A stretch of DNA of 64,000 nt, taken from Comamonas sp. JUb58. GTDB taxonomy: Bacteria > Pseudomonadota > Gammaproteobacteria > Burkholderiales > Burkholderiaceae_C. A program made the translations under genes and the position numbers. The notes under the pieces are model-generated. The model worked only from the letters and a program-made list of their open reading frames with translations, made no database searches and had not been told where the DNA came from. The stretch is from NCBI RefSeq assembly GCF_004364775.1, contig NZ_SOAL01000002.1, positions 124,001-188,000 of the forward strand, in the 5' to 3' direction. Positions 9,203-18,156 of the stretch are shown here, in pieces; position 1 is the stretch's first letter; each line of letters opens with the position of its first letter.

Positions 9203-9697
9203 ATGCAACTCGCCCAAAAGTACAACGCCCTGCTCGACGAAGCCCAGCGGCGCGGCATGCCCGATGTGGCAGGGATTCGCCTCTGCTTCCAGACGCTCAC
9301 GCTGGCAGGAGACGTTGACCGCGACTGCGCCCGCCTGCTGGCGCCGCATGGCCTGTCGGAAGGGCGCTTTGTGCTGCTGTTCCTGCTGGACGCGGCGCCC
9401 GATGGCCTGGCGCCCAACATCCTGGCCGAGCGCGCGGGCGTGACCCGGGCGACGGTTACCGGCCTGCTCGATGGCCTGGAGCGCGAAGGCCTGGTGGCCC
9501 GCCATGCCGAGGCCAGCGACCGCCGCGCGCTGCGCATACGGCTCACCGGCAAAGGCCAGCAAGTGGCACAACAGGTATTTGCGCAGCACAGCCACTGGAT
9601 CGCAGGGCTGTACGGTGGCCTGTCAGCCAACGAGCGCCAGCAGTTGGCCCAGCTGCTGGACAAGGTAGCCCGCAACCTGGGCCAAGCAGCGCCATGA
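9203..9697 (+). CDS. MarR-family transcriptional regulator
   Basis: The 164-residue protein has the MarR winged helix: a helix-turn-helix in LAERAGVTRATVTGLLDGLE, then the wing with the diagnostic DRRALRIRLTGKG. Flanking N- and C-terminal helices would form the dimer. Such dimers usually repress their own operon and release DNA on binding a small phenolic ligand or on oxidation. The stop codon overlaps the start of the next gene by 4 bases, so it is co-expressed with the AlkD-like protein, and a small DUF6616 gene follows 14 bp later. The inducer is unknown. The start is the first ATG after the AT-rich promoter region. Confidence 0.85.
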   Translation: MQLAQKYNALLDEAQRRGMPDVAGIRLCFQTLTLAGDVDRDCARLLAPHGLSEGRFVLLFLLDAAPDGLAPNILAERAGVTRATVTGLLDGLEREGLVARHAEASDRRALRIRLTGKGQQVAQQVFAQHSHWIAGLYGGLSANERQQLAQLLDKVARNLGQAAP

Positions 9698-10464
9698 GCA
9701 GCCCGCGCAAAGGTGCCAGCCGCGCTGCGGATATCCCCGCCGATATGCTGCAAGCGCTGTCCAACGGCGAGATCGCCACCGCCACCCTGGCTGAATGCAC
9801 GGCGCTGAACCAGGCGCAGTTGCTGCGCACAGTCTTTCCTGGTCTTTCTGCCCAGACCTTGCAGCAGGCCGATGCTGCTTGCGCGCTGGGCATCCTTAAA
9901 CGCATGGGCCGCATGGGCGAGCTGCTGCTGGATGCGCTGGGCCCCGAGGGCATCGCGCAGTGCCGCAGCCACCCGGCAGATACCGTGCGCGGCTGGGCCT
10001 GTTTTATGGTGGGCGCCCTAGCGGGGTTGGCCCTGCCGGCACGGCTGGCCGCCATTGAAAGCCTGGCCGATGATGGGCATTTTGGGGTGCGCGAATGGGC
10101 CTGGATGGCCTTGCGCCCGCACCTGGCCAGCGATCTGGACCAGGCCATCGCGCAGCTGATGCCCTGGACGGCATCACGGTCTGACAAGCTGCGCCGCTTT
10201 GCCTGCGAGGCACTGCGGCCGCGCGGCGTCTGGTGCGCGCACATCGCCGCGCTCAAGAAGGCGCCTGCGCAGGCCCTGCCACTGCTGCAAGCGCTGCGTG
10301 CTGACCCTTGCGTCTATGTGCAGGACTCCGTCGCCAACTGGCTCAACGATGCTGCCAAAGACCAGCCCGACTGGGTGCGCGAGTTGTGCAGCCAGTGGCT
10401 GGGCGATGCGCCATCGCCCAGCACCGAACGCATCTGTCAACGCTCGCTGCGCAGCATTCGCTGA
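9694..10464 (+). CDS. DNA alkylation repair protein (AlkD-like HEAT-repeat family)
   Basis: A 256-residue all-helical protein with HEAT-like repeats visible as WACFMVGALAG, REWAWMALRPHLA, KLRRFACEALRPRGVW and VQDSVANWLNDAAKDQPDWV. This matches the DNA alkylation repair (AlkC/AlkD, COG4335-like) group, which binds and excises positively charged alkylated bases by wrapping DNA in a HEAT solenoid. The Trp/Asp/Arg-rich C-terminal repeat typical of the group is present. It overlaps the MarR gene by 4 bases, so its expression is likely set by that regulator. The exact subfamily and glycosylase activity are inferred from pattern only. Confidence 0.75.
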   Translation: MSSPRKGASRAADIPADMLQALSNGEIATATLAECTALNQAQLLRTVFPGLSAQTLQQADAACALGILKRMGRMGELLLDALGPEGIAQCRSHPADTVRGWACFMVGALAGLALPARLAAIESLADDGHFGVREWAWMALRPHLASDLDQAIAQLMPWTASRSDKLRRFACEALRPRGVWCAHIAALKKAPAQALPLLQALRADPCVYVQDSVANWLNDAAKDQPDWVRELCSQWLGDAPSPSTERICQRSLRSIR

Positions 10465-10478
10465 AAGAAGCCCCCGCC

Positions 10479-10817
10479 ATGTCCTGCTATCTTGTCGAAC
10501 TCTATACCCCGAACGCCACCTGGCAGGCGCTGCCTGCTGCACAGCGCCAGCAGTTCCTGTCCGCCATCGGCCAAGGCCTGGGCCAGCTCTCCAGCCTGGG
10601 GATTGAGCTGCTGTCGCTGGCCCCTACCGATGCCGCCATTGCGCAAGCCAGCCCGCACCAGTTTCTGGGTATCTGGCGCTTTCCTGATCCACAGGCGCGC
10701 GATGCCTTGCTCGCCGCCATTGAGGCCAGCGGCTGGTACCGCTACTTTGCGCATGTGAATGCCGCCAGTGGCACAGGCACGGTGGATGCGCATCTGGCGG
10801 CATTGGCAGCGGCTTGA
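10479..10817 (+). CDS. DUF6616-like small protein
   Basis: A 112-residue soluble protein beginning MSCYLVELYTPNATWQALPA. The pattern (small alpha/beta fold, FLGIWRFPDPQARDALLAAI, WYRYFAHVNAA) looks like a dimeric ferredoxin-like barrel of the DUF6616 type, which has no known function. There is no signal peptide or membrane segment. It lies 14 bp after the AlkD-like gene and is convergent with the acetyltransferase gene, so it is probably the third gene of the MarR operon. The start at 10479 was chosen because the longer frame overlaps the preceding gene. Confidence 0.6.
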   Translation: MSCYLVELYTPNATWQALPAAQRQQFLSAIGQGLGQLSSLGIELLSLAPTDAAIAQASPHQFLGIWRFPDPQARDALLAAIEASGWYRYFAHVNAASGTGTVDAHLAALAAA

Positions 10818-10830
10818 GGGGCCTGCCCAC

Positions 10831-11412
10831 TCAGGCGTAGGCCTGTGCGTCCTTGTCCGTAATCGCACGCAGCACACGCGCCGGGTTGCCCGCGCTCACC
10901 ACGCCTTCGGGCACATCCTTGGTGACGATGGCGCCGGCCGCAATCACGCTGCCCGCGCCGATGCTGACGCCGGGCAGCACCTGCACGCCAGCTCCAATCC
11001 AGACGTTGTCGCCAATGGTGATGGGCAGGGCAAACTCCAGGCCCTGGTTGCGCCGTCCGGCATCGAGCGGATGGCCGGAGGTGTAGAGGCCGACGTTGGG
11101 CGCGATGAAGACGTTGTTGCCGATGCGGACCTTGGTGGCATCGAGGATGACCAGGTTCACATTGGTATAGAAGTTGTCGCCAATCTCGATGTTGAAGCCG
11201 TAGTCACAGAGAAACGGGCCATCGAACACGGGGTTGCGGCCCAGCTTGCCCAGCAGGCCGCGCAGAATCACTTCGCGCTCGGCACGTTGGTGCGCGCCAA
11301 TCTGCTGGAAGGCAAACAGCTTTTCCTTGGCGGCATCGCGCAGTTGCAGCACGCTGGGGTCATGGTTGGCGTCGTACAGCAGGCCGGCAGCGGCTTTTTC
11401 CATCTCGGTCAT
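10831..11412 (-). CDS. Maltose/galactoside O-acetyltransferase family (left-handed beta-helix)
   Basis: The 193-residue acetyl-CoA-dependent sugar acetyltransferase has an N-terminal Mac domain (MTEMEKAAAGLLYDANHDPS) and then hexapeptide repeats forming a left-handed beta-helix (IGNNVFIAPNVGLYT, ITIGDNVWIGAGVQVLPGV, IGAGSVIAAGAIVTKDV). Catalytic His is in YTSGHPLD. The closing VVSAGNPARVLRAI is typical of Maa/LacA. These enzymes acetylate glucose, maltose or galactosides, probably as detoxification. The start at 11412 removes an upstream extension and is preceded by GAGAGA. It is convergent with the preceding operon. Confidence 0.88.
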   Translation of the reverse strand: MTEMEKAAAGLLYDANHDPSVLQLRDAAKEKLFAFQQIGAHQRAEREVILRGLLGKLGRNPVFDGPFLCDYGFNIEIGDNFYTNVNLVILDATKVRIGNNVFIAPNVGLYTSGHPLDAGRRNQGLEFALPITIGDNVWIGAGVQVLPGVSIGAGSVIAAGAIVTKDVPEGVVSAGNPARVLRAITDKDAQAYA

Positions 11413-11497
11413 CGGTATCTCTCGTCCTCTCGGTGGCAAAAGGACTGAGTCTAGCTGCCTCTTGGCTGGCCTCCGATGACCTGGCTGTGGATGGGCT

Positions 11498-11962
11498 TCA
11501 AGCGCCCGTCGCCGCAGCGGCCGGTGCAACACGCAGCGGGATCGTCACCGGGCCGTCGTTCATCAGGTAAACCTTCATGTCCGCACCAAAGCGGCCGGTC
11601 GCCACCTGGGGGTGCAACGCACGCGCCTGCGCCACCACATAGTCGTACAGGCGCTCGCCATCGGCCGGTGGCGCGGCCTGGGTAAAGCTGGGGCGGTTGC
11701 CGCCGCTGGTGTCTGCCGCCAACGTGAACTGGCTCACGATCAGCAGGCCACCGGCCACATCGACCACGCTCTTGTTCATCTTGCCGGCCTCGTCCTGGAA
11801 GATGCGCAGCTTAAGCATCTTGGCCAAAAACTTATCGGCTTCTGCCTGGCTGTCGCCGCGCTCGGCGCAGACCAGGGCCAGCAGGCCATGACCGATCTGG
11901 CCGATCACCTGGCCATCCACTTCAACACGCGCTTCGCGCACCCGTTGCAATACGCTGATCAT
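11498..11962 (-). CDS. dtd: D-aminoacyl-tRNA deacylase
   Basis: This 154-residue enzyme hydrolyses D-amino acids (and Gly from tRNA-Ala) wrongly attached to tRNA. It begins [20 protein letters not shown], with the diagnostic [21 protein letters not shown] motif holding the Ser-Gln-Phe-Thr active-site segment. The cross-subunit Gly-Pro motif is present as NDGPVTIPL near the C-terminus. The length is normal (about 145-155). The start is the ATG at 11962; a GGAAG lies upstream. It lies 59 bp downstream of the CDF transporter on the same strand and may be co-transcribed. Confidence 0.95.
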   Translation of the reverse strand: MISVLQRVREARVEVDGQVIGQIGHGLLALVCAERGDSQAEADKFLAKMLKLRIFQDEAGKMNKSVVDVAGGLLIVSQFTLAADTSGGNRPSFTQAAPPADGERLYDYVVAQARALHPQVATGRFGADMKVYLMNDGPVTIPLRVAPAAAATGA

Positions 11963-12021
11963 GGGAGATTCTTGCTTCCGGAAAGGCGGCAGGCCCAAAC
12001 GCTGCAGCCGGGGTTCATGGT

Positions 12022-12975
12022 TCAGGGGCTGGGTGCATCGCCAACGCGCTGCACGGCCTCGGTCTGGGTTTGCACGCCCAGGGGCAGCACTTCCATGCTG
12101 ATGCGCGCCTGCGGCAGCTCTTGCAGCAGCGCTGCTTCCAGCTGCATGCGCAGCTGGGTGGCATGGGCCAGGCTCCAGTCGCCGGGCATGTGCAGGTGCA
12201 TGTCGATAAAGTGCAGCGCGCCGGCGCGGCGGGTGCTGAGCTTGTCGCAATGCACGGCGCCAGCGGTTTGGGCCTCAAAGGCACGCACGCAGCGCTCAAT
12301 TTTTGCAAGGGTCTCGGCATCGATGGATTCGTCCATCAGCCCCTGCGACGAGCGCCAGACCAGCTTGCCGCCTTCTTTGAAGATATGCAGCGCCACCGCA
12401 ATGCCCAGCACCGCATCCAGCCAATGCCAGCCGGTCAGCATCGCCAGCAGCAAGCCGCCAACCACGCCGACCGAGGTCCAGACATCGGTCATCAGGTGGC
12501 GGCCATCGCCTTCCAGCGCCATCGAATGGTGCTCGCGCGCTGCGCGCAGCATCACCCAGGCCAGCCCGCCGTTGAGCGCCGTGCTGAACATGGACAGCGC
12601 AATGCCCCAACCCAGCTGTTCCAGCGGCTGGGGGTGGAGCAGGCGGTCCACGGAGGCCCAGACGATGGCCATGGCCGCGCCAAAGATCAGCAGGCCCTCA
12701 AAGCCGGCCGAGAAGTATTCCGCCTTGGTGTGGCCATAGGGGTGGCCCTCATCGGCCGGGCGCTTGGCGATGGTCACCATGCCCAGCGCAAACAAGGCGC
12801 CCACCAGGTTGACCAGCGACTCCAGCGCATCGGACAACAAGCCCACCGAGCCGCTGACGGCCCAGGCGCTGGTCTTGAGGGCAATGGTGGCAATGGCCAC
12901 CACCACCGAGATGCGCAGCAGGTTCTCGGGCGTGGTCCAGCGGCTGTGCGCTGCGGCGGATAAGGCGGGCTTCAT
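12022..12975 (-). CDS. Cation diffusion facilitator (CDF) metal transporter
   Basis: A 317-residue inner-membrane antiporter of the CDF family that exports Zn, Fe, Co or Cd. Six membrane segments are visible. The transport-site acidic residue is in [26 protein letters not shown] is the conserved loop after TM3, and the TM5 HxxxD-type site is in [15 protein letters not shown]. The cytosolic C-terminal domain ([20 protein letters not shown] and [12 protein letters not shown]) is the metal-sensing ferredoxin-like fold. It resembles FieF/YiiP but the metal cannot be fixed from sequence. It lies 21 bp beyond the dbpA stop and is transcribed away from it on the same strand. Confidence 0.88.
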   Translation of the reverse strand: MKPALSAAAHSRWTTPENLLRISVVVAIATIALKTSAWAVSGSVGLLSDALESLVNLVGALFALGMVTIAKRPADEGHPYGHTKAEYFSAGFEGLLIFGAAMAIVWASVDRLLHPQPLEQLGWGIALSMFSTALNGGLAWVMLRAAREHHSMALEGDGRHLMTDVWTSVGVVGGLLLAMLTGWHWLDAVLGIAVALHIFKEGGKLVWRSSQGLMDESIDAETLAKIERCVRAFEAQTAGAVHCDKLSTRRAGALHFIDMHLHMPGDWSLAHATQLRMQLEAALLQELPQARISMEVLPLGVQTQTEAVQRVGDAPSP

Positions 12976-12996
12976 GGCGGGCGGGTGTGGAGGGGC

Positions 12997-14406
12997 TTAG
13001 AGCAGGCGCGCCTTCACGGTCTTGCCCTTGACCCGGCCGCTGTTGAGCCGGTCCACCGCCTTGTGGGCGATGTCGCGGCTGACGGCCACATAGGTCGAGA
13101 AGTCGTTCACATTGATCTTGCCGATCTGCTCCTTGGTATAGCCAAAGTCGCGCGTCATCGCGCCCAGCACGTCACCGGCACGGATCTTTTCCTTGCGCCC
13201 GCCAATGATCTGGATGGTGCGCATCGCCGGCACCATGGGCTGGTTGGATGCGGGGGTCAGCTCGCTCAGCGGGTGCCACTGCGACTCGCGGCCTTGCAGC
13301 ACCTCGATCTTGCCGACCGAGCCCATCTCATCCATGCTGGCCAGGCTCAGCGCCAGGCCTTCGGCATCGCCCCGGCCGGTGCGGCCGATGCGGTGGATAT
13401 GCACTTCGGCATCGGGCGTGGTGTCCACGTTGATGACGGCGGCCAGGTTGGCGATGTCCAGCCCGCGCGCGGCCACATCGGTGGCCACCAGCACGCTGCA
13501 ACTGCGGTTGGCAAACTGCACCAGCACCTCGTCGCGCTCGCGCTGCTCCAGCTCACCAAACAGCGCCAGCGCGCTCACACCTTGGGCCTGCAGCACTTCA
13601 ACCAGGTCGCGGCATTGCTGCTTGGTGTTGCAAAAGGCGATGGACGATTCAGGCCGGAAATGCGCCAGCAGCTGCGATACGGCATGCAGGCGCTCGCTTT
13701 CCTTGACCTCGTACCAGCGCTGCTCGATCTTGTGGGCGCTGTGCTGCGAGGAGACCTTGACGGTCTGCGGATCGCGCATGAAGCGCTCGGCCAGCTGGGC
13801 AATGCCCTCGGGGTAGGTGGCCGAGAACAGCAGGGTCTGGCGCTCGGCCGGGCACTGGCTGGCCACGGTGACGATATCGCCATAAAAGCCCATGTCCAGC
13901 ATGCGATCGGCCTCGTCCAGCACCAGGGTGTTGAGGGCGGCCAGGTCGATCACGTTGCGTTCCATCAGGTCCATCACCCGGCCCGGGGTGCCGACGATGA
14001 TATGGGCGCCGTTTTCCAGGCTGGCGATCTGGTTGCGCGAAGGCACACCGCCGTAGACGGTGACGACCTTGATGTTCTCTTCGGCGCGCGCCAGGCGGCG
14101 GATTTCGGTGGCGACCTGGTCGGCCAGCTCACGGGTGGGGCAGAGCACCAGCGATTGCACGGCAAACCAGCGCGGGTTCAGGCGGGCGAGCAGGGCCAGG
14201 CCAAAGGCGGCCGTCTTGCCGCTGCCGGTGCTGGCCTGGGCGATGACATCCTTGCCTTGCAGCGCAAAGGGCAGGCTGGCCGCCTGGATCGCCGTCATCT
14301 GCGTATAGCCCAGCTGCTGCAGATTGGCCTGCATGGTCTGGCCCAGTGGCAGTTGGCTGAAAGAGGTGGCGTCCGCTGCGTTGGCGGGGGTGTTGGTTGC
14401 GTTCAT
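12997..14406 (-). CDS. dbpA: ATP-dependent RNA helicase DbpA
   Basis: The 469-residue DEAD-box helicase acts in 50S ribosome assembly by binding hairpin 92 of 23S rRNA. Visible motifs are the Q motif (GYTQMTAIQAASLP), Walker A (ASTGSGKTAAF), motif Ia (PTRELA), DEAD (LVLDEADRML), SAT (LFSATYP) and motif VI (HRIGRTGR). The C-terminal domain (IQIIGGRKEKIRAGDVLGAM and VAVSRDIAHKAVDRLNSGRV) is the specific DbpA RNA-binding domain. The frame extends upstream to 14541, but the ATG at 14406 begins a normal N-terminus and avoids overlap with the divergent amn gene. Confidence 0.95.
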   Translation of the reverse strand: MNATNTPANAADATSFSQLPLGQTMQANLQQLGYTQMTAIQAASLPFALQGKDVIAQASTGSGKTAAFGLALLARLNPRWFAVQSLVLCPTRELADQVATEIRRLARAEENIKVVTVYGGVPSRNQIASLENGAHIIVGTPGRVMDLMERNVIDLAALNTLVLDEADRMLDMGFYGDIVTVASQCPAERQTLLFSATYPEGIAQLAERFMRDPQTVKVSSQHSAHKIEQRWYEVKESERLHAVSQLLAHFRPESSIAFCNTKQQCRDLVEVLQAQGVSALALFGELEQRERDEVLVQFANRSCSVLVATDVAARGLDIANLAAVINVDTTPDAEVHIHRIGRTGRGDAEGLALSLASMDEMGSVGKIEVLQGRESQWHPLSELTPASNQPMVPAMRTIQIIGGRKEKIRAGDVLGAMTRDFGYTKEQIGKINVNDFSTYVAVSRDIAHKAVDRLNSGRVKGKTVKARLL

Positions 14407-14539
14407 GCCGAGATTATCCCGCGCCCGGGCTAGTGGCCGCCAACCACCCGGCGGGAAGCCCTGAAATCCGCCCTCGTCCGCAGCGCTGCAGCCACGCGAT
14501 TTGTCATGCCGCAGCCCCAAAGCAGATGCACAATGGTGC

Positions 14540-16024
14540 ATGACCTATACCAAACCTGCCTTTACCGCACCGACCAGCCACCGCACGGCTCCATCCGCGC
14601 TGGCGCAGGTGCAGGCCATCTATGCCGAACAGATCGGTTTTCTGCGCCAGGCCATGCAACGCTTTGTGGCCGGCGAGACCCCGGAGGCCCCCTACCGCGC
14701 CTGCTACCCCTTTGTGCGCCTGCACACCCGCACCGTGGCGCGGGCCGACAGCAAGCTCGCCTACGGCTTTGTCGAGGGCCCCGGCCACTACGAAACCACG
14801 CTCACCCGCCCCGACCTGTTTGCCGGCTACTACGCCGAGCAGTTCCGGCTGCTGATCGAGAACCACGGCGTGGAGCTGGAAGTGGGCACCAGCAACCAGC
14901 CCATTCCGATCCATTTCTCGTTTGCGGACAACGACCACATCGAAGGCCAGCTGAGCGCTGAGCGCCGCATGCTGATGCGCGATGTGTTTGACCTGCCCGA
15001 TCTGCACGCGATGGACGACGGCATCGCCAACGGCACTTGGGAGCCCAAGCCGGGCGAGGCGCAGCCGCTGTCCCTGTTCACCGCACCGCGCATGGATTAC
15101 TCGCTCCAGCGCCTGCGCCACTACACCGGCACCCTGCCCGAGTGGTTCCAGAACTTTGTGCTGTTCACCAACTACCAGTTCTATATCGACGAGTTCATCC
15201 GCCTGGGCCGCGCCGAGATGGCCAACCCGGACAGCGAATACATCGCCTTTATCGAGCCGGGCAATGTGGTGACCCGCCGCCAGGGCCTGGCGCCCGAGGC
15301 CGTGGATGCACTGGGCAACCCGCCACCACGCCTGCCGCAGATGCCCGCCTACCACCTGGTGCGCGCCGACCAGTCGGGCACCACCATGGTCAATATTGGC
15401 GTGGGCCCGGCCAATGCCAAGACCATCACCGACCACATTGCCGTGCTGCGCCCCCATGCCTGGATGATGCTGGGCCACTGCGCCGGCCTGCGCAACAGCC
15501 AGCAGCTGGGCGACTATGTGCTGGCCCATGCCTATGTGCGCGAGGACCATGTGCTGGACGAAGAGCTGCCACTGTGGGTGCCCATCCCTGCGCTGGCCGA
15601 GATCCAGGTGGCCCTGCAGCAGGCCGTGGCCGATGTCACCCAGGTGCCCGAAGACGACCTCAAGCGCTTCATGCGCACGGGCACCGTGGCCAGCACCGAC
15701 AACCGCAACTGGGAGCTGCTGCCTGACAACACGCCCCAGCGCCGCTTCAGCCAGAGCCGGGCCGTGGCGCTGGACATGGAAAGCGCCACCATTGCCGCCA
15801 ATGGCTTCCGCTTCCGCGTGCCCTACGGCACCCTGCTCTGCGTGAGCGACAAGCCGCTGCACGGCGAGATCAAGCTGCCTGGCATGGCCAACCACTTCTA
15901 CCGCGAGCGGGTGGACCAGCATCTGCGCATCGGCATGCGGGCGGTCAATATCCTGCGCGAAGGCGGTGTGGATCGCTTGCACAGCCGCAAGCTGCGCAGC
16001 TTTGCCGAGGTGGCCTTCCAATAA
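14540..16024 (+). CDS. amn: AMP nucleosidase
   Basis: The 494-residue enzyme cleaves AMP to adenine and ribose 5-phosphate and controls the adenylate pool. The N-terminal domain (residues about 20-190) is the AMP-nucleosidase regulatory domain. The C-terminal nucleoside-phosphorylase-like domain includes [40 protein letters not shown] and VALDMESATIAANGFRFRVP, with the catalytic region near the last. Length matches E. coli Amn (484). The ATG at 14540 was chosen over the frame start at 14501. A strong terminator follows the gene. Confidence 0.95.
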   Translation: MTYTKPAFTAPTSHRTAPSALAQVQAIYAEQIGFLRQAMQRFVAGETPEAPYRACYPFVRLHTRTVARADSKLAYGFVEGPGHYETTLTRPDLFAGYYAEQFRLLIENHGVELEVGTSNQPIPIHFSFADNDHIEGQLSAERRMLMRDVFDLPDLHAMDDGIANGTWEPKPGEAQPLSLFTAPRMDYSLQRLRHYTGTLPEWFQNFVLFTNYQFYIDEFIRLGRAEMANPDSEYIAFIEPGNVVTRRQGLAPEAVDALGNPPPRLPQMPAYHLVRADQSGTTMVNIGVGPANAKTITDHIAVLRPHAWMMLGHCAGLRNSQQLGDYVLAHAYVREDHVLDEELPLWVPIPALAEIQVALQQAVADVTQVPEDDLKRFMRTGTVASTDNRNWELLPDNTPQRRFSQSRAVALDMESATIAANGFRFRVPYGTLLCVSDKPLHGEIKLPGMANHFYRERVDQHLRIGMRAVNILREGGVDRLHSRKLRSFAEVAFQ

Positions 16025-16054
16025 AAGCCGCACCGGCAGCGCCCCTACTCCAAT

Positions 16055-16080
16055 GCCAGCACAAGCGTGCTGGCTTTTTT
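16055..16080 (+). terminator. Rho-independent terminator of amn
   Basis: A perfect 8-bp stem (GCCAGCAC / GTGCTGGC) with loop AAGC is followed directly by six T. It lies 30 bp past the amn stop. Confidence 0.92.
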
Positions 16081-16197
16081 ACTTATGGGGAACTACCTAA
16101 CTGCAAACCCTGTGGATAACTGTGCGCCTCACTTCCACAATGGTCGGCGGGCCGTAAAGAAGCCTTTGCGCCCGCACCATAACAACCAGGAGACACA

Positions 16198-17904
16198 GTG
16201 ACCACAGCCATCCTCCCTCCACTCCGGCGCTTTATCCCTCTGACGGCCGTCGCCAGCGCGGTCCTTGCACTGGCCGCTTGCGGCAGCGGCGGCTCCCACA
16301 GCTTCAATTTTGACGAGGCCAGCCTGGCGCTGGCCAAGCAGCAGGTGGCGGCCAGCCAGATCGGCCTGCCCACCAGCGGCGCCACGGTGACCTCGACCGA
16401 AACGCCCACAGCTTCTACTGGCGCGCAGCCTCCCGCTTCGGTGCGGGCCAATATCTCGATCGCTCCGGTCGACCCCGGCGCCCCCGCCATCAAGATGGGC
16501 CTGCTGCTGCCCAAGGAGTGGAATGGCAAGGTGGTGATGGTGGGCGGTGGCGGCTACAACGGCGTGATGCCCAGCCTCTACACCTACCCGGCCGCCCCTG
16601 CCAGCCAGGGCGCCTACCCGCTGCTCAACCAGGGCTATGCAGTGTTCGGCAGCGATTCCGGCCACCAGGCCGGTGCAGCCGGCAGCCGCGATGGCAGCTT
16701 TGGCACGAATGACGAAGCGGTCGCCAACTTCTCCGGCGCTGCGCTGAAAAAGGTCAGCGATGTGGCCGATGTGCTGGTGACGCGCTTTTACGGCAGAAAG
16801 CCGGACAAGCGCTACTTCATGGGCGGCTCCACCGGCGGGCGCGAGGCGCTGGCCGTGGCCCAGAAATGGCCGTCCGACTGGGATGGCGTGGTGGCCTGGT
16901 ACCCCGCCTGGAACGCCGCCAGCCTGGATCTGCAGTTTGGCCGCATCAGCCGCGCCTTTGCCCAGCCGGGCGCCTACCCGAGCCTGGGCCAGCGCAAGCT
17001 GCTGCGCCAGGCCGCGCTGGAGAAATGCGATGCGCTCGACGGCGTGCAGGACGGCGTGGTCAGCAACGTAGCCGCCTGCAACAGCCAGTTTGACCCGGCC
17101 ACCGCCACTGTGGGCGGCCAGCCGCTGCGCTGCGCCGCTGGCGCCAGCCAGGAGGGCTGCCTGTCCGATGCGATGATCAGCGCGCTCAAGACCTACAACA
17201 GCGAAATCCGCTTCAGCGCCCCGCTGGGCAGTGGCGAGACGCAGTACCCCGGCTTCAACGTCTGGGGCTCGGAGCTGGGTGAGGAAGGCAGCAGCCCGCT
17301 GCAGCCCACCGTCAACCTGCTGGCGATGAACACCACCGCCCCGGCCAGCCCCACGCCGCTCACAGCCCCGTACTGGGCGGTGTTCTGGGACCAGTGGGTG
17401 CGCTATTTTGTGACCCGCGATGCCAACTTTGATGCGCTGTCGCTGGACCCGCAAAACCCCGGCGCCTGGAGCGACCGCATCAACCAGCTCACCAAGCTGC
17501 AGGACATCAACAGCACCGACCTCTCCGCCTTCAACAAGCGCGGCGGCAAGCTGCTGATGGCCCATGGCACGGCCGACGTGCTCGTCAGCTCCCGCGCCAC
17601 CGAGCAGTACTGGCAGCGCCTGGAGCAGACCATGGGCGCCCCTGCCGTCAAGAGCTTTGCCCGTTACTACGAAGTGCCCGGTTACGGCCATGCGGCCAGC
17701 ACCGCCTTCAATGCCAACTGGGATTCGCTCAAGGCGCTGGACCAGTGGGTGACCGCCGGCACCGCCCCTGGCGCCCAGGTGGTCAGCGACACCGCTGGCG
17801 TGCCGGGCCGCACCCGGCCGCTGTGCGAGTACCCGACCTGGCCGCGCTACAAGGGCAGTGGGGATGTGAACTCGTCCGACAGCTACAGCTGCGCATCTAA
17901 CTGA
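16198..17904 (+). CDS. Tannase/feruloyl esterase family lipoprotein lacking the usual cysteine pair
   Basis: The 568-residue serine hydrolase belongs to the tannase family, which also contains fungal FaeB and MHETase and cleaves esters of aromatic acids. A lipobox (LALAAC) places the lipid-anchored Cys at residue 28, so it is probably on the outer membrane. Nucleophile Ser211 is in GGSTGGRE, the acid is Asp460 (HGTADVLV) and the base is His498 (PGYGHAAS). The lid region has the family calcium-loop pattern KCDALDGVQDGV. Unusually, residue 210 before Ser is Gly and residue 499 after His is Ala, where the family normally has two disulfide-linked cysteines. The GTG start has AGGAG 8 bases upstream. 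It is monocistronic with its own terminator. The substrate is unknown. Confidence 0.85.
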   Translation: MTTAILPPLRRFIPLTAVASAVLALAACGSGGSHSFNFDEASLALAKQQVAASQIGLPTSGATVTSTETPTASTGAQPPASVRANISIAPVDPGAPAIKMGLLLPKEWNGKVVMVGGGGYNGVMPSLYTYPAAPASQGAYPLLNQGYAVFGSDSGHQAGAAGSRDGSFGTNDEAVANFSGAALKKVSDVADVLVTRFYGRKPDKRYFMGGSTGGREALAVAQKWPSDWDGVVAWYPAWNAASLDLQFGRISRAFAQPGAYPSLGQRKLLRQAALEKCDALDGVQDGVVSNVAACNSQFDPATATVGGQPLRCAAGASQEGCLSDAMISALKTYNSEIRFSAPLGSGETQYPGFNVWGSELGEEGSSPLQPTVNLLAMNTTAPASPTPLTAPYWAVFWDQWVRYFVTRDANFDALSLDPQNPGAWSDRINQLTKLQDINSTDLSAFNKRGGKLLMAHGTADVLVSSRATEQYWQRLEQTMGAPAVKSFARYYEVPGYGHAASTAFNANWDSLKALDQWVTAGTAPGAQVVSDTAGVPGRTRPLCEYPTWPRYKGSGDVNSSDSYSCASN

Positions 17905-17935
17905 AAAGCCTGCTTTAACCCTTCATCCTTTGTTA

Positions 17936-17973
17936 GCCGCTTGCGCCCTTGAACAGGGTGCAAGCGGCTTTTT
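17936..17973 (+). terminator. Rho-independent terminator of the tannase-family gene
   Basis: A 14-bp stem (starting GCCGCTTGC, one G-T wobble) with loop TGAAC is followed by five T, 31 bp past the stop. Confidence 0.9.
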
Positions 17974-18018
17974 GATGGTCGACTGGGATGGTGCTGAACC
18001 ATATTGACCACAACAAAA

Positions 18019-18035
18019 TGAATCGAAATGATTCA
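18019..18035. promoter_or_regulatory. Small inverted repeat upstream of the IPTL-CTERM gene
   Basis: TGAATC-GAAAT-GATTCA is a perfect 6-bp inverted repeat within a markedly AT-rich stretch (about 18000-18110) before the IPTL-CTERM gene. It could be an operator or simply part of an AT-rich promoter. No clear -35/-10 pair was fixed. Confidence 0.3.
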
Positions 18036-18156
18036 AAAGGCATCTTTTTCGTTATTATTTATATTGAATGTATTTATTGATTAAATAAATAATATGCATT
18101 TTCTCCAACCATGCGCTCCTTCCTTGGTACCCCTTATTTGTCACTGAAAGCTACGT

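Noticed and set aside
16111..16119. Consensus DnaA box (TGTGGATAA), also at 52666
   Set aside because: Single isolated boxes without a cluster, AT-rich unwinding region or dnaA/dnaN neighbours do not indicate an origin.
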